NCBI GenBank assembly: GCA_032622095.1
Contig: CP136061.1
Coordinates: 195,718,935-195,782,934, forward strand
From: Siphonodentalium dalli
Lineage: Eukaryota > Mollusca > Scaphopoda > Gadilida > Siphonodentaliidae
Direction: 5' to 3'
DNA: 64,000 nucleotides
Part shown: positions 47,336-58,099 of the stretch, one piece after another
Position numbering within the stretch: position 1 is the first letter of the stretch
How the letters are laid out: the number at the start of each line of letters is the position of its first letter
Made by a program: the position numbers and the translations under genes
The notes under the pieces: model-generated
Seen by the model: the letters and a program-made list of their open reading frames with translations, nothing else
Database searches by the model: none
What the model was told of the DNA's origin: nothing

Positions 47336-48255
47336 TGATCGCACAGGGCATAGCACTGAGACCGCGATGCTGAAAAAGTGAAAATAACATCTGATCTTCT
47401 TGTTGCGTCTGGTGAAGGTCTCGTTTCTATTCTGTGTTTGTTAGACCTAATTAGCGCAGCGTTCGACACGATTGATCACCAAATTCTGCAACATCGACTT
47501 GAAAGATCATTCGGCATGTCCGGTACTGTCCTACAGTGGTTCGTTTCTTACCTAACTGGTCGTCAACAGAGAATACAAATTGGCAATCTGTTATCAAAGT
47601 ATTACAATCTTGATTTGGGCGTGCCCCAGTGCTATATTCTAGGACCAATTCTATACCTGCTTTACACCAAACCTATCGGTGCTGTTATACGATCGCAAGG
47701 CATGTGTACACATGTATGCAGACGACACACAGTTATACCTTTCCGGCAGACCCGATCAAGATACATACCTAGTGAATAGGATCGAGAGCTGTCTTTCCTC
47801 TGTTAAAACCTGGATGACCTCCAATAAACTGATTTTAAACAACGACAAAACTGAAGTCATGTGGGTTGCAAAACCATCCATTGTCAACCAATTGTGCATT
47901 ACATCACTGCAAGCAGATCGTGACACTATTGTCTTCTCTTCGTGTGTCAAAAATCTAGGAGTCCATCTCGAGCAAACACTGTCTATGCATGGAGACACAT
48001 ATCGACCACCTCTGCGAGTCTATACTTTTGGAACTGCGATGCCTTGGCCAAGTCCGCAAATATCTCACTGTTGACGGAGCACAAAAACTTGTTGCTTCGT
48101 GTGTTATGAGTCGTCTAGATTACTGTAACATACTATTATTCCGGCTCCCCGATTCGCAAATCAGCTGACTTCAACGCTTGCATGACACCGCCGCCAGAAT
48201 TGTACTCCGAAGAAGGAAAGACTGTAGCGTAACAACCATGCAGGCCGACCTTCAC

Positions 48256-50121
48256 AGAGTCGTAATTTCGCTAAAATCCGGATTGAGAATCCGAAGCCGA
48301 TTACGGGGGCGGGGCTAATTCCCGATTCTAGGTCAGATTTTGAAATCCACGTGGTCTCCGAAACTCTCTCCCAGCGTCAAACATGGCTCATGTATTTGAC
48401 ACAAGTATCATTTGTATCTTATATTTATAAAGGGCATGTTTGTTGTGAAAGTCATGCTTTTCTTCTATGTGTATACACACGGCACATAATTTGCTGCCAA
48501 TCCGACTTAATCGCATCTTTTTTTTCAAATTAAAGTGTGTTTATTGATGATGGCAAGCATATCTAAACATGGCAGCTCTAGGCCTCCTGAATCAAATTCT
48601 GAAGATGTTGTGAAGAACACACGAAACTTGTCAGTTGAACAGGGACGTGACGACAGGGGTTGATTGGGTGTCTCGACCCCCACCCCGAACTTTGGTACAA
48701 TTTGCTAAGCTGTGCAGTCATTCATACGTGAGGAAAATCAGGATTATTTTGACTAACTGTTTCAAATAATGATACGTACAAGCCAACAAACGCAACAAAC
48801 AAACCCGATTTTAAATAAATACATATACAAACTTATGACTATCTCGGGAGAGGGGGTGTCCAGTGATCTGTATATATGTTCAACTTGTTTTGGTAGTCAT
48901 GTTGCTTTGCCATTACTCATTTTTTTCTTCTTTTTCAGGGTAATAACATATGTGAGAGGGGGGTACCCTTAAGTGAGTCAGTACTTGTCCCCCAATTCCT
49001 TTGTATGTATAAACAAATGTATGTGTTATATATCATGTGTTATCTAAATTTGACATATATTTGAAATAAATATATCTAAACTAAACTTTGATACATTCCA
49101 GCAGTCGGAAATTTCATGCATGACACAACATTAGTTGGACATTAATTTGGACACCATATATAGGTTGGCATTGTTCTCATTGTTTGATTTTTTTCAACCA
49201 GTAAAAGTTGGTAATTTTTCCAATATTAGTGTTTGTCAGATTGGATATTTCCAAGGGGAGCAAATTGAATTCTGCGAACCTGTGAGATTGATGTTTGGTT
49301 CAATTGGGGGGGGGGGTGCAGTTGGCCGGAAATTTGAGGAAACTTCTAGCCACGTCCCTAGAACATGTGTCTGTTGTCTATACAGAGACTATTGTGCAAA
49401 ACGACTGCATTTAACGAAACAAAACATGTTAAACATGAAATTGCTATAACTTTAAGACTATAGATGATAGTACATACGTGTATCTGATAATCCATCGACA
49501 CCATATAATCCTACTATTTCTTGAATAAGAAGAAACATTATAATAACGAACACAGCAGAAGACATATCCATGCAGGTTCATATGAATTCGGTCAATGGTG
49601 ACGTATCCGCCGAATTCGAAATCGACATGCGTTCGGGCGGTATTTTAAGGATGGAATTATGAAATGGACATATGAAAGTGACAATCAACAATGATTTGCA
49701 TTGCTTCGCCGTCAACCGAAGTGCTCCCCCAGCGTTACTATCAATAGCGTTATTATTTGGCTAATTTCAGTGATATTCTCCCAGTTTACATTCAATAAAA
49801 CAAATTTGTCTCCGCATTTAAAATTCTTTGATATAGATCGTTTATATTCTGCATAATTTGTACACAGGAGACGGATTCTTATGTTTTATTGTGTTTTTAA
49901 ACTCTGAGGTGGCGAAATCTCGGTTTGTTTACATTACGAACATTTGAGTCCGTAATCGGAATCCGAATCCCAATCGGATTACCACGAAATTGAGATTACG
50001 GTCTGTTCGTTTACTGATTCTGCCAATTTCTGGTCTGTTCTTTTGCCGAACCAAGTCGTACGGGGACCAATCTGTAATCTGAATCCAGAATCTGAATCGG
50101 ATTTTAGCGAAATAACGCCTC
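48256..50121. mobile_element. 1.87-kb insert in the LINE with matching inverted ends
   Basis: The left end reads AGAGTCGTAATTTCGC then TAAAATCCG, and the right end is the inverse of GAGGCGTTATTTCGCTAAAA. Excising 48256-50121 restores LINE codons for DLHWLPIKDR exactly, so no target duplication remains. Subterminal AATCCGAATC and AATCTGAATCGG words repeat at both ends. A hAT-like copy (48640-49360) lies inside. No coding region is recognised, so the superfamily is undetermined. Confidence 0.7.
48640..49360 (+). mobile_element. hAT-like element, copy 3, with a possible insert
   Basis: It starts CAGGGACGTGACGACAGGGG and ends GCCACGTCCCTA, matching the family at 7696 and 44252. TCGGAAATTTCATGC and GGTTGGCATTGTTCTC follow that family's order. 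The segment from about 48690 to 49083 has no counterpart in the other copies. It contains CTTCTTTTTCAGGG (an acceptor-like sequence) and ends AAATAAATATATC. AACTTTGGTAC and AACTTTGATAC bracket it. No clear 8-bp duplication is seen. Confidence 0.6.
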
Positions 50122-50375
50122 TGGCTACCTATCAAAGATCGGATACAATTCAAAATAGCAACATTTGGTTTCCGTCGGATGGTTGTCTCTGAATCCCTTC
50201 CCGAATATATTAACAGTCTGATATATCCATACACTCCCCGGCGAACACTTCGTTCTGGTGAATCGTCCCTTCTCTGCCCTCAAGGTGCAAATCGTATTAC
50301 CGTCGGCGACAGAGCTTTCTCTGTAGCCTGTCCCGACATTTGGAACTCTCTACCAAATGAAACAAGAAAACCATA

Positions 50376-50630
50376 GTCAGAAATGGTAACGCCACCAAAA
50401 TCATATTATTAGCCATAAATATAAATTATAATACAATTATTCTATAAACTAGCTTTCAAATTTTATCTGGGAAATTTGCATACTTCTATATTTCAAGTTT
50501 TCCCGTTTCTCGTGTTATACATTACTTTCTTCAAACTGTCTTCTTTATTACACAAGCTGATGGGCCCGACTTCGTCCGGGATGTTTCCCATCTGATTTCC
50601 GGCGAAAGGCGCGATTTGACATTCAATTGA
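50376..50630. other. LINE 3' tail and short intergenic stretch
   Basis: TCAGAAATGGTAACGCCACC is the LINE 3' sequence shared with 39700. Beyond about 50440 nothing is recognised. Confidence 0.5.
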
Positions 50631-51125
50631 CTATTTCGAAAGTCAAGGTCAGGTCAGGGTCATGATTTGACCCGTCCAAAACACCCCCCACCCGGAGAAA
50701 AGTACCACTAGGTATCAAATTTCGTCGAAATCCGTCCGTTTTACCCCACTTGACCTTTAATTAACAATTTTGAAGGCCAAGGTAAGGTCGGAGTCATGAT
50801 TTGACCCGTCCAAAACACTCCCCCGACAAAAGCACCCATAGGTATCAAATTTCGTCGAAATCCATCCGTTTTACCCGATTTGACCTTTGATTGACCACAT
50901 TGAAGGTCAAGGTCACGCCGATGTCACGATTTGACCCGTTCAAAACACTCCCCGGACAAAAGTATCCATAGGTATCAAATTTCGCCGAAATTTGTCCGTT
51001 TTACCCAAATTGACCTTGCATTGACAGTTTTAAAGGTCAAGGTCAGGTCGGGCTCACGATTTGACCCGTCCAAAACACTTCCCGGACACAAATACCCATA
51101 AGTATCAAATTACGTTGAAATCTAT
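50631..51125 (+). repeat. Four ~130-bp units carrying AGGTCA half-sites
   Basis: TTGACCCGTCCAAAACAC marks units at 50667, 50801, 50931 and 51061 (periods 134, 130, 130). Each has GGTATCAAATTTCGTCGAAA and CGTTTTACCC, followed by TTGACCTT and AAGGTCAAGGTCA or close variants. TCAAGGTCA is the extended half-site known for orphan nuclear receptors (ERR/SF-1 type) and TTGACCT is its inverse. Whether it binds anything is unknown. Confidence 0.85.
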
Positions 51126-51589
51126 GGAAAGCCGAAGAGGACATGTTAGTTGCTAATTGCTAGATATACGACGCACGACTTGTCGCGGTATTTTAAAGGT
51201 GTTTCAAACTAGGAGATAGAAGGATTCTGCGTTTCAAATGGTGATGAATTATAGTAATTTATTCAAATTTTATGGCATAAATTGTTATTAAAACCGTATA
51301 TACTATAACAAAAATGAATGACTCGAAAATTAAGTGGGCCTTTAAACAAAGTCACAATTGCAGTTAGGCTCATCTCATACTCGTTTAATCAGCGATATTC
51401 TGCTGCGCAGTTTGTTACAGTTCCAGTATTCATTGAGCGTTATAGCCACCACTGTTATAATTCGCCTTTAGCAGGCGTACTCTTGCCTCAGATTATTGAG
51501 ATATTAGGTCACACGTAGTGACATTAAATCGCATGGAAACATAGCAATTGTGTGGGCTGCTTGGCGTGAATATTTAATGAGAAATAAGG
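51126..51589. other. No gene recognised
   Basis: The open frame at 51318-51518 has no domain. GTCACACGTAGTGACATTAAA near 51508 begins the duplicated material described next. Confidence 0.45.
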
Positions 51590-52345
51590 TCATACGTAAT
51601 GACATTAAACTCAAGAAAACCCGCGAAAACAAAACAAAATCACATTTAATGTTTTAAGTTATTTCCTTCATAAAAAGAATCTTCGTGATAATGAACCCTC
51701 CCAATACTTTAGAATATAGAATTAAAATAACAAAAACCTTCGGAATACAGAACCTTCGGAATAACGAACCTTCTAATTGGTGAACCTTCGGAATAGCGAA
51801 CATTCAGAGAAATTTCGGAATAGTGGACATTCTGGATAGTGAACCTTCGGAATAGAGACATGCCCCCAATATTCATATTATATGCCCAGAGTTCAAAGGT
51901 ATGGGCCCATAAAATCCTAAATTTGGCCCTTAAAATATTGAACTCCAAATTGGAGCCCACACAGAACATCACTTAAGTCAACTGTACCTGTGTCATGTCC
52001 CAATGCGGGAGGGTCCACAATATACCACAACATTCATATTATATGCCAAGAATTCAAAAGTATGGGCCCACGTAATGACATTAAATCTCAAGAAAACCCG
52101 CGAAAACAAAACAAAATCACATTTAATGTTCTAAGTTAAGTTATTTCCTCCTGTATCTGTATCGGTATGCGCGCAGGATCAGTTCGGATGTGAGCGCACA
52201 CTCCGTAAAAGAATCTTTGTGATAATGAACCCTCTCAAATTAGTCTCAATACTTTAGAATATAGAATTAACCTAAAAATAACAAAAACCTTCGGAATAGA
52301 GAACCTTCGGAATAGCGGACTTTCGGGATAGCGAACCTTCATAAT
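51590..52345 (+). repeat. Duplicated segment with CCTTCGGAATAG minisatellite
   Basis: ACGTAATGACATTAAA, CTCAAGAAAACCCGCGAAAA and AAAATCACATTTAATGTT occur at about 51595 and 52072. Both copies then carry runs of the 17-19-bp unit GAACCTTCGGAATAGC (51735-51860 and 52285-52345) and end ACATGCCCCCA. Period is about 475 bp. Confidence 0.8.
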
Positions 52346-52469
52346 AGAAACATGCCCCCACAAGTACACCGGTGACGTAAACACATGTGCTAATCTTTGT
52401 TGTACTATCGTGACTCTATCGGTAACCATAATAATACAGTCGCACAGTGGATTATCGATCGACCACAGA

Positions 52470-52740
52470 ATATGAAAATCTGCGTACCAAGCAACACCAC
52501 GGTGTGGCGTAATGAGACAATCTTGCTTGCTAACCGATTTTCGATCTGCTTTAAAAGCTCACATATTCCGACGACGCTACCCCGACACAAAGAAAACTAA
52601 CAAAATCTGATTATATATAATTCCACATATCTATTGATTATTTTCTATGTGCATTTCTTGTGTATTTATATAATGTGTAAAGCGCTTAAGGCCCCTTGCG
52701 GGGGATAGGCGCTATATAAATATTATTATTATTATTATAT
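52470..52740 (+). mobile_element. CR1/L2-type LINE 3' end with ATT microsatellite tail
   Basis: GATCTGCTTTAAAAGCTCAC reads SALKAHIFRRRYP in one frame, the usual last residues of CR1/L2 ORF2. Then comes a TAAAGCGCTTAAGGCC, GGCGCTATATAAAT 3' UTR and an ATTATTATTATTATT tail, which is characteristic of CR1/L2 elements. Only about 270 bp is present. Confidence 0.82.
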
Positions 52741-53208
52741 ACATGCGCAGCAAGATTTCTACTAAACTGAGAATATTCAGCCAGTCGCTGCCAGTGTATA
52801 GCGGATCCGTGACTACCCGCCCCCGAGACAACCCGCCCCCTTTCACTCTGAGACAACCCGCCCCCGGACAACCCGCCCCCAAAAACCAATTAGCGGTAAT
52901 CAGTGGCTAATTAGGAGGTGTGAGAGGATTATGAGATGTTTGTTTAACGAAACTGGGTTGTTTTTTATAGATTTTTATTTGATTTAACAACACGGACAAC
53001 AATAAATACACATGTAATATAATATAACTTATGAACACAAAAATGCATCAACGATAATATGTTTATTTATTACGAAGTTTAATGAACGAAATTTAAAAAC
53101 GGAATGAATGAATATGAACGAAGATTAAAAACAAAATTTGTCTGCACTGTGCCGGTCTCTTCTCCGTTCCGTAGACGTTTGAGCACTTCTTCAGAAAGCT
53201 GGCTGTTG
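52741..53208. repeat. GACAACCCGCCCCC minisatellite and intergenic DNA
   Basis: GACAACCCGCCCCC or close variants occur four times at 52811-52880. The rest to 53208 is AT-rich with no recognised gene. Confidence 0.7.
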
Positions 53209-53685
53209 TTAAAGGTACTCAACCCGTAAAGAGGGTCCCCATCTCAACAGATTCCAACAACAACAATCCGATCAGAGGGTCCTATATTACTATTTCTTTG
53301 GCTTTGGGGGTAAAAAATATTTGATTCGAGTCGAGGAACCCATCAAACAAAGCTCAGAGTTATTAGATATTGATTTTTCAAATTTGTTATGTTCTCGAGA
53401 TGAGTACTAATAACTGCCGTAATCTGCTCTGGATGTGTACTCCAAATCTATTCAAACAGACAAGGATGAATAACTCTAAAATGAAGTGGTAATTTTAACG
53501 CAATTTTGACTGAGTTCTGGGCCAGATAGTATTCCCGATAATGAAAAATAATAGATTTCTAAAATCGATATCTAACAAATCTGAGCTTTGATGGGTGACT
53601 TCCTCGACTCGAATCAAATATTTTTGACCCCCGAAGCCATTGAAATAGTAATTGAGAGGAGTTTTATCGGGTTGAGTACCTTTAA
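53209..53685. mobile_element. TTAA-bounded fold-back element
   Basis: The ends TTAAAGGTACTCAACCCG and CGGGTTGAGTACCTTTAA are perfect 18-bp inverses that include TTAA at both edges. Longer imperfect arms carry TTTGGCTTTGGGGG, TTTGATTCGAGTCGAGGAA and CTCAGAG on the left and their inverse at 53545-53650. Related to 37324-37780. TTAA edges would fit piggyBac-type insertion, but the family is unproven. Confidence 0.78.
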
Positions 53686-53759
53686 CCTCGGTGGATCGGA
53701 CATGTAATTCACCTTTCGGCCAGCGGCCGATAACCTCGCCTACAGATTAGTACAATCAA

Positions 53760-54055
53760 ATGGTAAATATGAGTGAAACTGTGAAGCCGCGCATAGGAGC
53801 TCTGTCGGATTTGCCGGACAATTTCGATAAAATCTTTTTTAATTCGGTGGGAACATATTTAAAACCCCGTCAGCAAGGTTTCAGATACTATAGCGAAGGT
53901 TATGTCCACAACGTGTCAATAAATAAGTTGGAAATTAAACTGTTTGTTGGAGCAAAATGTCACCGAAACCAGCGGAAAAATGAAAGTCCACTCCAGGTTG
54001 ATTTAGAGGTTGATTCATCGAATATTTCCTATGTCCACTGCTCTTGTCAAGCTGG
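53760..54055 (+). CDS. SWIM-zinc-finger-type protein, N-terminal exon
   Basis: The ATG at 53760 opens a 99-residue frame ending CHRNQRKNES, YVHCSCQAG and a GTGAGT donor at 54056. FRYYSEGYVHNV followed by GAKCHRNQRKNE and a CSC pair is characteristic of the invertebrate multicopy proteins that contain a SWIM zinc finger (CxC...CxH), often joined to a YqaJ-like nuclease. The CxC half is at the exon end; the CxH half should lie in the next exon, which I do not find before 54816. Function is unknown; many copies travel with transposable elements. Confidence 0.62.
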
Positions 54056-54815
54056 GTGAGTGCAATGATTATATCTTTTTAATGCTGCATTATTTTTGTG
54101 AATATACAAGTTTGTGCTGTGCAACCCACCATACATTTGCCGAAACTATACGATCAATATGTGGAATATATCCGATCCGTAAATTCCGAGCTTATTATTC
54201 ATAACGAGTGATTTTGATGTTTATATACATTTTAGTGTTATGTTCGTATGCTATGACGCTCAGAACGTTTGTGTTGCTACTGATTTTGGTCAAGCCGCCC
54301 CTCCCGATCAGCGATCACGCGCGACGTCATGGCTGCTCGTTTGAATTTTTTCATTGTAACGTACATTTCTTCAAAACTAGTTTGACCATAACGGCATTTT
54401 GTAGCTAAATGACGACATAAACGTAAGAATCAACATTTATTATCACCACCTAAATTTATTGTGTTTGTCAACACAAATTAGCATCAAGTCTGGTTGTTAT
54501 AAAAGTATAAACAATATTATTTTTTTTAAATCAAATAAAAAACACAAACACAATACAAATATGGAGAAGTCTGTTTGGGTCACCTAATCGCATTTCGATT
54601 CGCCCTATAGACATAATCGGGCCCAATGCTGCGGATACACACTGATTCTGTATTGGTAATTTATATCTATAAAACGTTTAAAACGCGCTGACCTTATATC
54701 ACCTTTACTCATGCCCCAATTCCAAAATGTTATATTTGGGGGATTTACTTTGTGAAATACATACAACTCCCAGCCATACCCAACAAGCTTGTCATCTGAG
54801 GATTTTGTTTTTTAG
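54056..54815. other. Putative intron
   Basis: This lies between a GTGAGT donor (54056) and a TTTTGTTTTTTAG acceptor (54803-54815). I see no CxH-bearing exon in it. Confidence 0.4.
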
Positions 54816-54989
54816 TGTATATAATGGAAATCCTTTTCTACCTAAAAATGTGACACAGTCACTGTGGTCTGTTCCACGTGGTGACAAGATCGAGCCTGTG
54901 GCAATCACCAAGTTATGTGTAACAAAGGCCAGACTTCCAACTGATCAACAAATAAAGAAGCCAAGTGTGGTGAGACTTGTTGATTATAG
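54816..54989 (+). CDS. SWIM-zinc-finger-type protein, internal exon
   Basis: The acceptor TTTTGTTTTTTAG precedes VYNGNPFLPKNVTQSLWSVP, then RGDKIEPVAITKLCVTKARL and PSVVRLVDYR, ending at a GTATAA donor (54990). The pattern W-x-x-P-R-G-x-K-I-x-P followed by a basic linker is typical of the segment just after the SWIM finger in these proteins, which supports linkage to 53760-54055. No later exon is found, as a Helitron begins about 300 bp downstream. Confidence 0.58.
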
Positions 54990-55289
54990 GTATAACTGTC
55001 ATTGAGACAACACATATTATAAATCAATTACTTCACACGTCATTACTAATGCAGCCAGGGTGTAAGTGACACTCTTGTTATTTGGCAGACTCATTAACAA
55101 AGGTGATTAGCATGACATGGATCCGGTTAAACATGGTTTTATTGGGCCGGGACTGAGACCACATTTTGCACATAATTACATCATTACGTAATCCTATAAT
55201 CAGTTGCAGCTCACGAACTGTGAACACACCTCATATGAACTGCTTACTCAAATTTTCTAGCTGTCAGATATAAGAACACAATAACTAAT
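54990..55289. other. No feature recognised
   Basis: AT-rich stretch between the last SWIM-type exon and the Helitron; nothing seen. Confidence 0.5.
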
Positions 55290-56175
55290 AACATAGCACC
55301 ATGAACAGAGGAGCACCTGGAAATTTCTTTAAAACATCTGTATCTTCATGGAGATATGATAGCTAGGTGTCCTCAATGCCGTAGTCCAACCCACTATATT
55401 GATTGATACATATATATATGTAAAACCCAATTGTCGTCTTTTATTTTTGCAAACTAATGTGTTTATGATGTTCATGTTTCATGTTATAACTTCTGAAGTA
55501 TACGCAGTTGTAAATAAATACTTCTTTAATGGTGGAACCAGGGGCGCCGGAAGGGGGCGCCGGAAGAGGGGGGCAGAGGGGGTAGCTGACCCCCCTGCCC
55601 TTGACCAAGGGGGGCGAGCGGGAGCAGGACTTGCCCTTTTTCTGGAGACAGAAAATGCTTTTTGTGTGTTTAATCTCGTGTTTTTATAGCAAAATGTTAC
55701 TTTTTTGGTCCAAATACCACCAATTTCACAAGGAATATTATTTTTTTGTCAATTTTATCACAAAACGGCCATAAAAACCGACAAATAACATTAAAATAGG
55801 GATTTTTGCCACAATGAATTTATGGTTATTTTCCCGAGTTTGCGGAGAAAATGCCCTTTTTTGCGGAGAAAATGCCCTTTTTTGCGGAAAAGTGCCCTTT
55901 TTGTAGGCTCTGCCCCCCTGCCCTTGGATGCTTCCGGCGCCCCTGGGTGGAACGGATTAATCGCGATAAACAAAATGACAATCGACAAGGTGAGCCACTA
56001 CTTATATTTTATGACTGTGTAAGAATCATGTTTTGTGATGCTATTTGAATATACAATTTATGAGAATACGTGTAACAATTTGAGCAAAGAGTATTCTCTA
56101 TTTCCAACAAATATCCACAGCATGCAGAGGGTTTCGTTTCTCTTTAACATGGGCAACGCCAGGTAACCCTGCTAG
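55290..56175 (+). mobile_element. Helitron-like element 3' half, with a hAT MITE inside
   Basis: GAGGAGCACCTGG, AAAACATCTGTATCTTCATG and GAAGTATACGCAGTTGTAAA are collinear with 35380-35812. The end reads TTAACATGGGCAACGCC, AGGTAACCCTGCTAG and T, the same hairpin-CTAG-T terminus. A 407-bp insert at 55539-55945 interrupts it. Confidence 0.75.
55539..55945. mobile_element. hAT-like MITE (407 bp), 8-bp duplication GGTGGAAC
   Basis: GGTGGAAC flanks both ends (55531-55538 and 55946-55953). Ends are CAGGGGCGCCGGAAG and its exact inverse, a known style of hAT terminus. The Helitron paralogue at 35585 reads ATTGGTGGGACGGATTAA, uninterrupted. The interior includes a 23-bp tandem repeat CCCTTTTTTGCGGAGAAAAT near 55852-55905. 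Non-coding. Confidence 0.92.
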
Positions 56176-56199
56176 TATTAGATACATACTGTACAACCC

Positions 56200-56525
56200 A
56201 TTTGGGACATTTTATAGTTCGCAAAAATATTTGGATCGTAGCAAGATGGAGAACTCTATCTGAGATCACCTGAAAGTTTTATGACATGACGGTTTGTTAT
56301 AAAAATAGTAAAAAAAATGTATCCCAATTGATAATCACATTACATGTATATGAGATTGAATGTCCTCATAGTGGTGAACATCTACATGTATACCAAATTT
56401 CATTGAGATCCAAGCAGTTATTTGCACTACTGTTCAAGTTATGCCCCGAACAGACATCGGACAGATGCACGGATGGACAGACAGGTGCGAAACAGTATAC
56501 CCCTATTTTTTGTAAAATGGGTATG
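56200..56525 (+). mobile_element. Core-repeat element E with GACGG-like run and 3' hairpin
   Basis: TACCAAATTTCATTGAGATC, GTTATGCCCCGAACAGAC, GCACGGATGGACAGACAGG and a terminal ATACCC...GGGTAT hairpin follow the same order as elements A, B and D. Only one core unit is present. Confidence 0.55.
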
Positions 56526-56622
56526 AATATCGATAATTGATATAAGCATTTCGACTCAATTTTATTATTTTATACCCTGGGAATTATAGAAAACATATTT
56601 AGGAAGCTCTTGATATATAGAG

Positions 56623-56766
56623 GATCTCAAATGAGTTACTATTTTATACGGAATTTATCAACCGAGTTCACTAAATTCGATTTGAGCCGAGGTTTACCGA
56701 GGCTCAAATAGAATTTAGTGGACGAGGTTGATAAATTACGTATAAGATAGAACGAGTTTGAGATAC
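56623..56766. mobile_element. Fold-back MITE with ~66-bp arms
   Basis: GATCTCAAATGAGTTACTAT opens the left arm; the right arm ends GAACGAGTTTGAGATAC. Inner arms TTATCAACCGAG/GAGGTTGATAA and ATTTGAGCC/GGCTCAAAT leave a 12-nt loop around GAGGTTTACCGA. Mismatches are scattered. Confidence 0.75.
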
Positions 56767-57213
56767 TTTTTATCACATGATCATATAATCGGTAAAATTT
56801 TATCGAAAACAACAATTAACTGCAGCCAGCGATCATTGTCCCAAAGAGCAGCGTGACGTCATTGCACGCGACGATATTACACGTGTCTATTACGTGTCTA
56901 TTAGTGCTAATCATGTGATAAAAATCCATCTTCAAATGCTGATCACAAACTGATATTAAAAATTAAAATCACTGTTTGTGATTCGGTATAAAGCCTTTAG
57001 ACTCTACTGTTTACAGCTATAATCTTGTGTGCCAAATAGAACTGCAGGGTGGAATACAAGTGCAGGGTGAAAATTTCTGAAAAAATTAATAATAGTGCAG
57101 GGTGGAATAGAAGTGTGTGATCACTGTGGCAACATATCAATTCTCACAGAATAATTTATATCATGTGGAAGATGGACTTTTTCAATATTTATTAACTTAA
57201 ACCAGCGATGTAT
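56767..57213. other. No gene recognised
   Basis: TGCAGGGTGGAATA(C/G)AAGTG occurs three times between 57043 and 57115, a small local repeat. Nothing else is seen. Confidence 0.5.
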
Positions 57214-57501
57214 ATCTCATTTATGTCCATGCTTAAACAATTATTTTTGTATCTAGACTTGATTATAAAGTAAGTTTTCGCAATTGACATGCTTAAAATT
57301 TATACATGCACAGGAAAATGTAACCATCGTTGTCTACATGCCCCATGTGTGCAACATATCTCATTTACGTCCATGCTTAAACAATTATTTTTGTATCTAG
57401 ACTTGATTATAAAGTAAGTTTTCGCAATTGACATGCTTAAAATTTATACATGCACGGGAAAATGTAACCATCGTTGTCTACATGCCCCATGTGTGCAACA
57501 T
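57214..57501 (+). repeat. Tandem duplication, two 144-bp units
   Basis: Units at 57214 and 57358 both run from ATCTCATTTA through CATGCTTAAACAATTATTTT, AGTTTTCGCAATTGACATGC and CATCGTTGTCTACATGCCCC. Only a few differences are visible (TATGTCC/TACGTCC, GCACAGG/GCACGGG), indicating a recent event. Confidence 0.9.
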
Positions 57502-57857
57502 CTCAAATGAAAAATCAAGTCTCCTGTACTAGTATTTGTAATTAAACTATTTGTATAGCATTAGTTATTTAAATTTAGAACAGAGCCATAATTTTTTTTT
57601 AATGTGCAGACCTACATGTACATGTACATGTAATAAGCATTGTACAGCAGTGTACAGGGTGAATTTTTCTCATAAAATTAATAAACAAACAAGTACAGTT
57701 ACAATTATTTGGCACACAAGAGTAGGCACTTTGGTGCAGTCTGATGATGTTAGATGTTGGCGCTACTAGTCTGCAGGGTCAGAGTCTGGTTGTTCCCCTT
57801 GCCGAGGAGATACCGGTATACATGTAAATGGGAACAGGACATTTTGTATCGTCTTAA

Positions 57858-57975
57858 GTCATTTCGTACCATATTTTTGGTAGTTTCGTACCATATTTTT
57901 GGTAGTTTTGTACCTTATTGTTTGGTCGTTTCGTACCATGTAGGAAATCAATTGGTCATTTCGTACCATGTTACT
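57858..57975 (+). repeat. Minisatellite, GTTTCGTACCATATTTTTGG units
   Basis: About five diverged units of roughly 23 bp share TTTCGTACCAT. A single related unit is at 37090. Confidence 0.78.
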
Positions 57976-58099
57976 ACATGTATGTCACACCATAGGGAAA
58001 CGAATAAATGATTTTCTACAAAGTATAAAATAAAAAAAGTAACCAAACAATCCGGTACCGGTATGTAACAACCAAAAAATATAGTATGGAATGACCATG

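Larger units (their letters stand above)
47336..50375 (+). pseudogene. CR1/L2-type LINE reverse-transcriptase fragment, split by a 1.87-kb insert
   Basis: The start encodes GHSTETA, then a frameshift, then LISAAFDTIDH (RT motif A), GTVLQWFVSYLTGRQQRI and LGVPQ. A further frame change precedes MYADDTQLYLSG (motif C YADD), SNKLILNNDKTEV and CVKNLGVHL. After another shift, ASCVMSRLDYCN and HDTAARIV follow, and the frame reaches ADLH at 48255. Beyond the insert, WLPIKDRIQFKIATF, then RRTLRSGESSLL and FSVACPDIWNSLPNE complete the usual C terminus at about 50371. The endonuclease domain is absent (5'-truncated). At least three frameshifts make it inactive. Confidence 0.87.
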
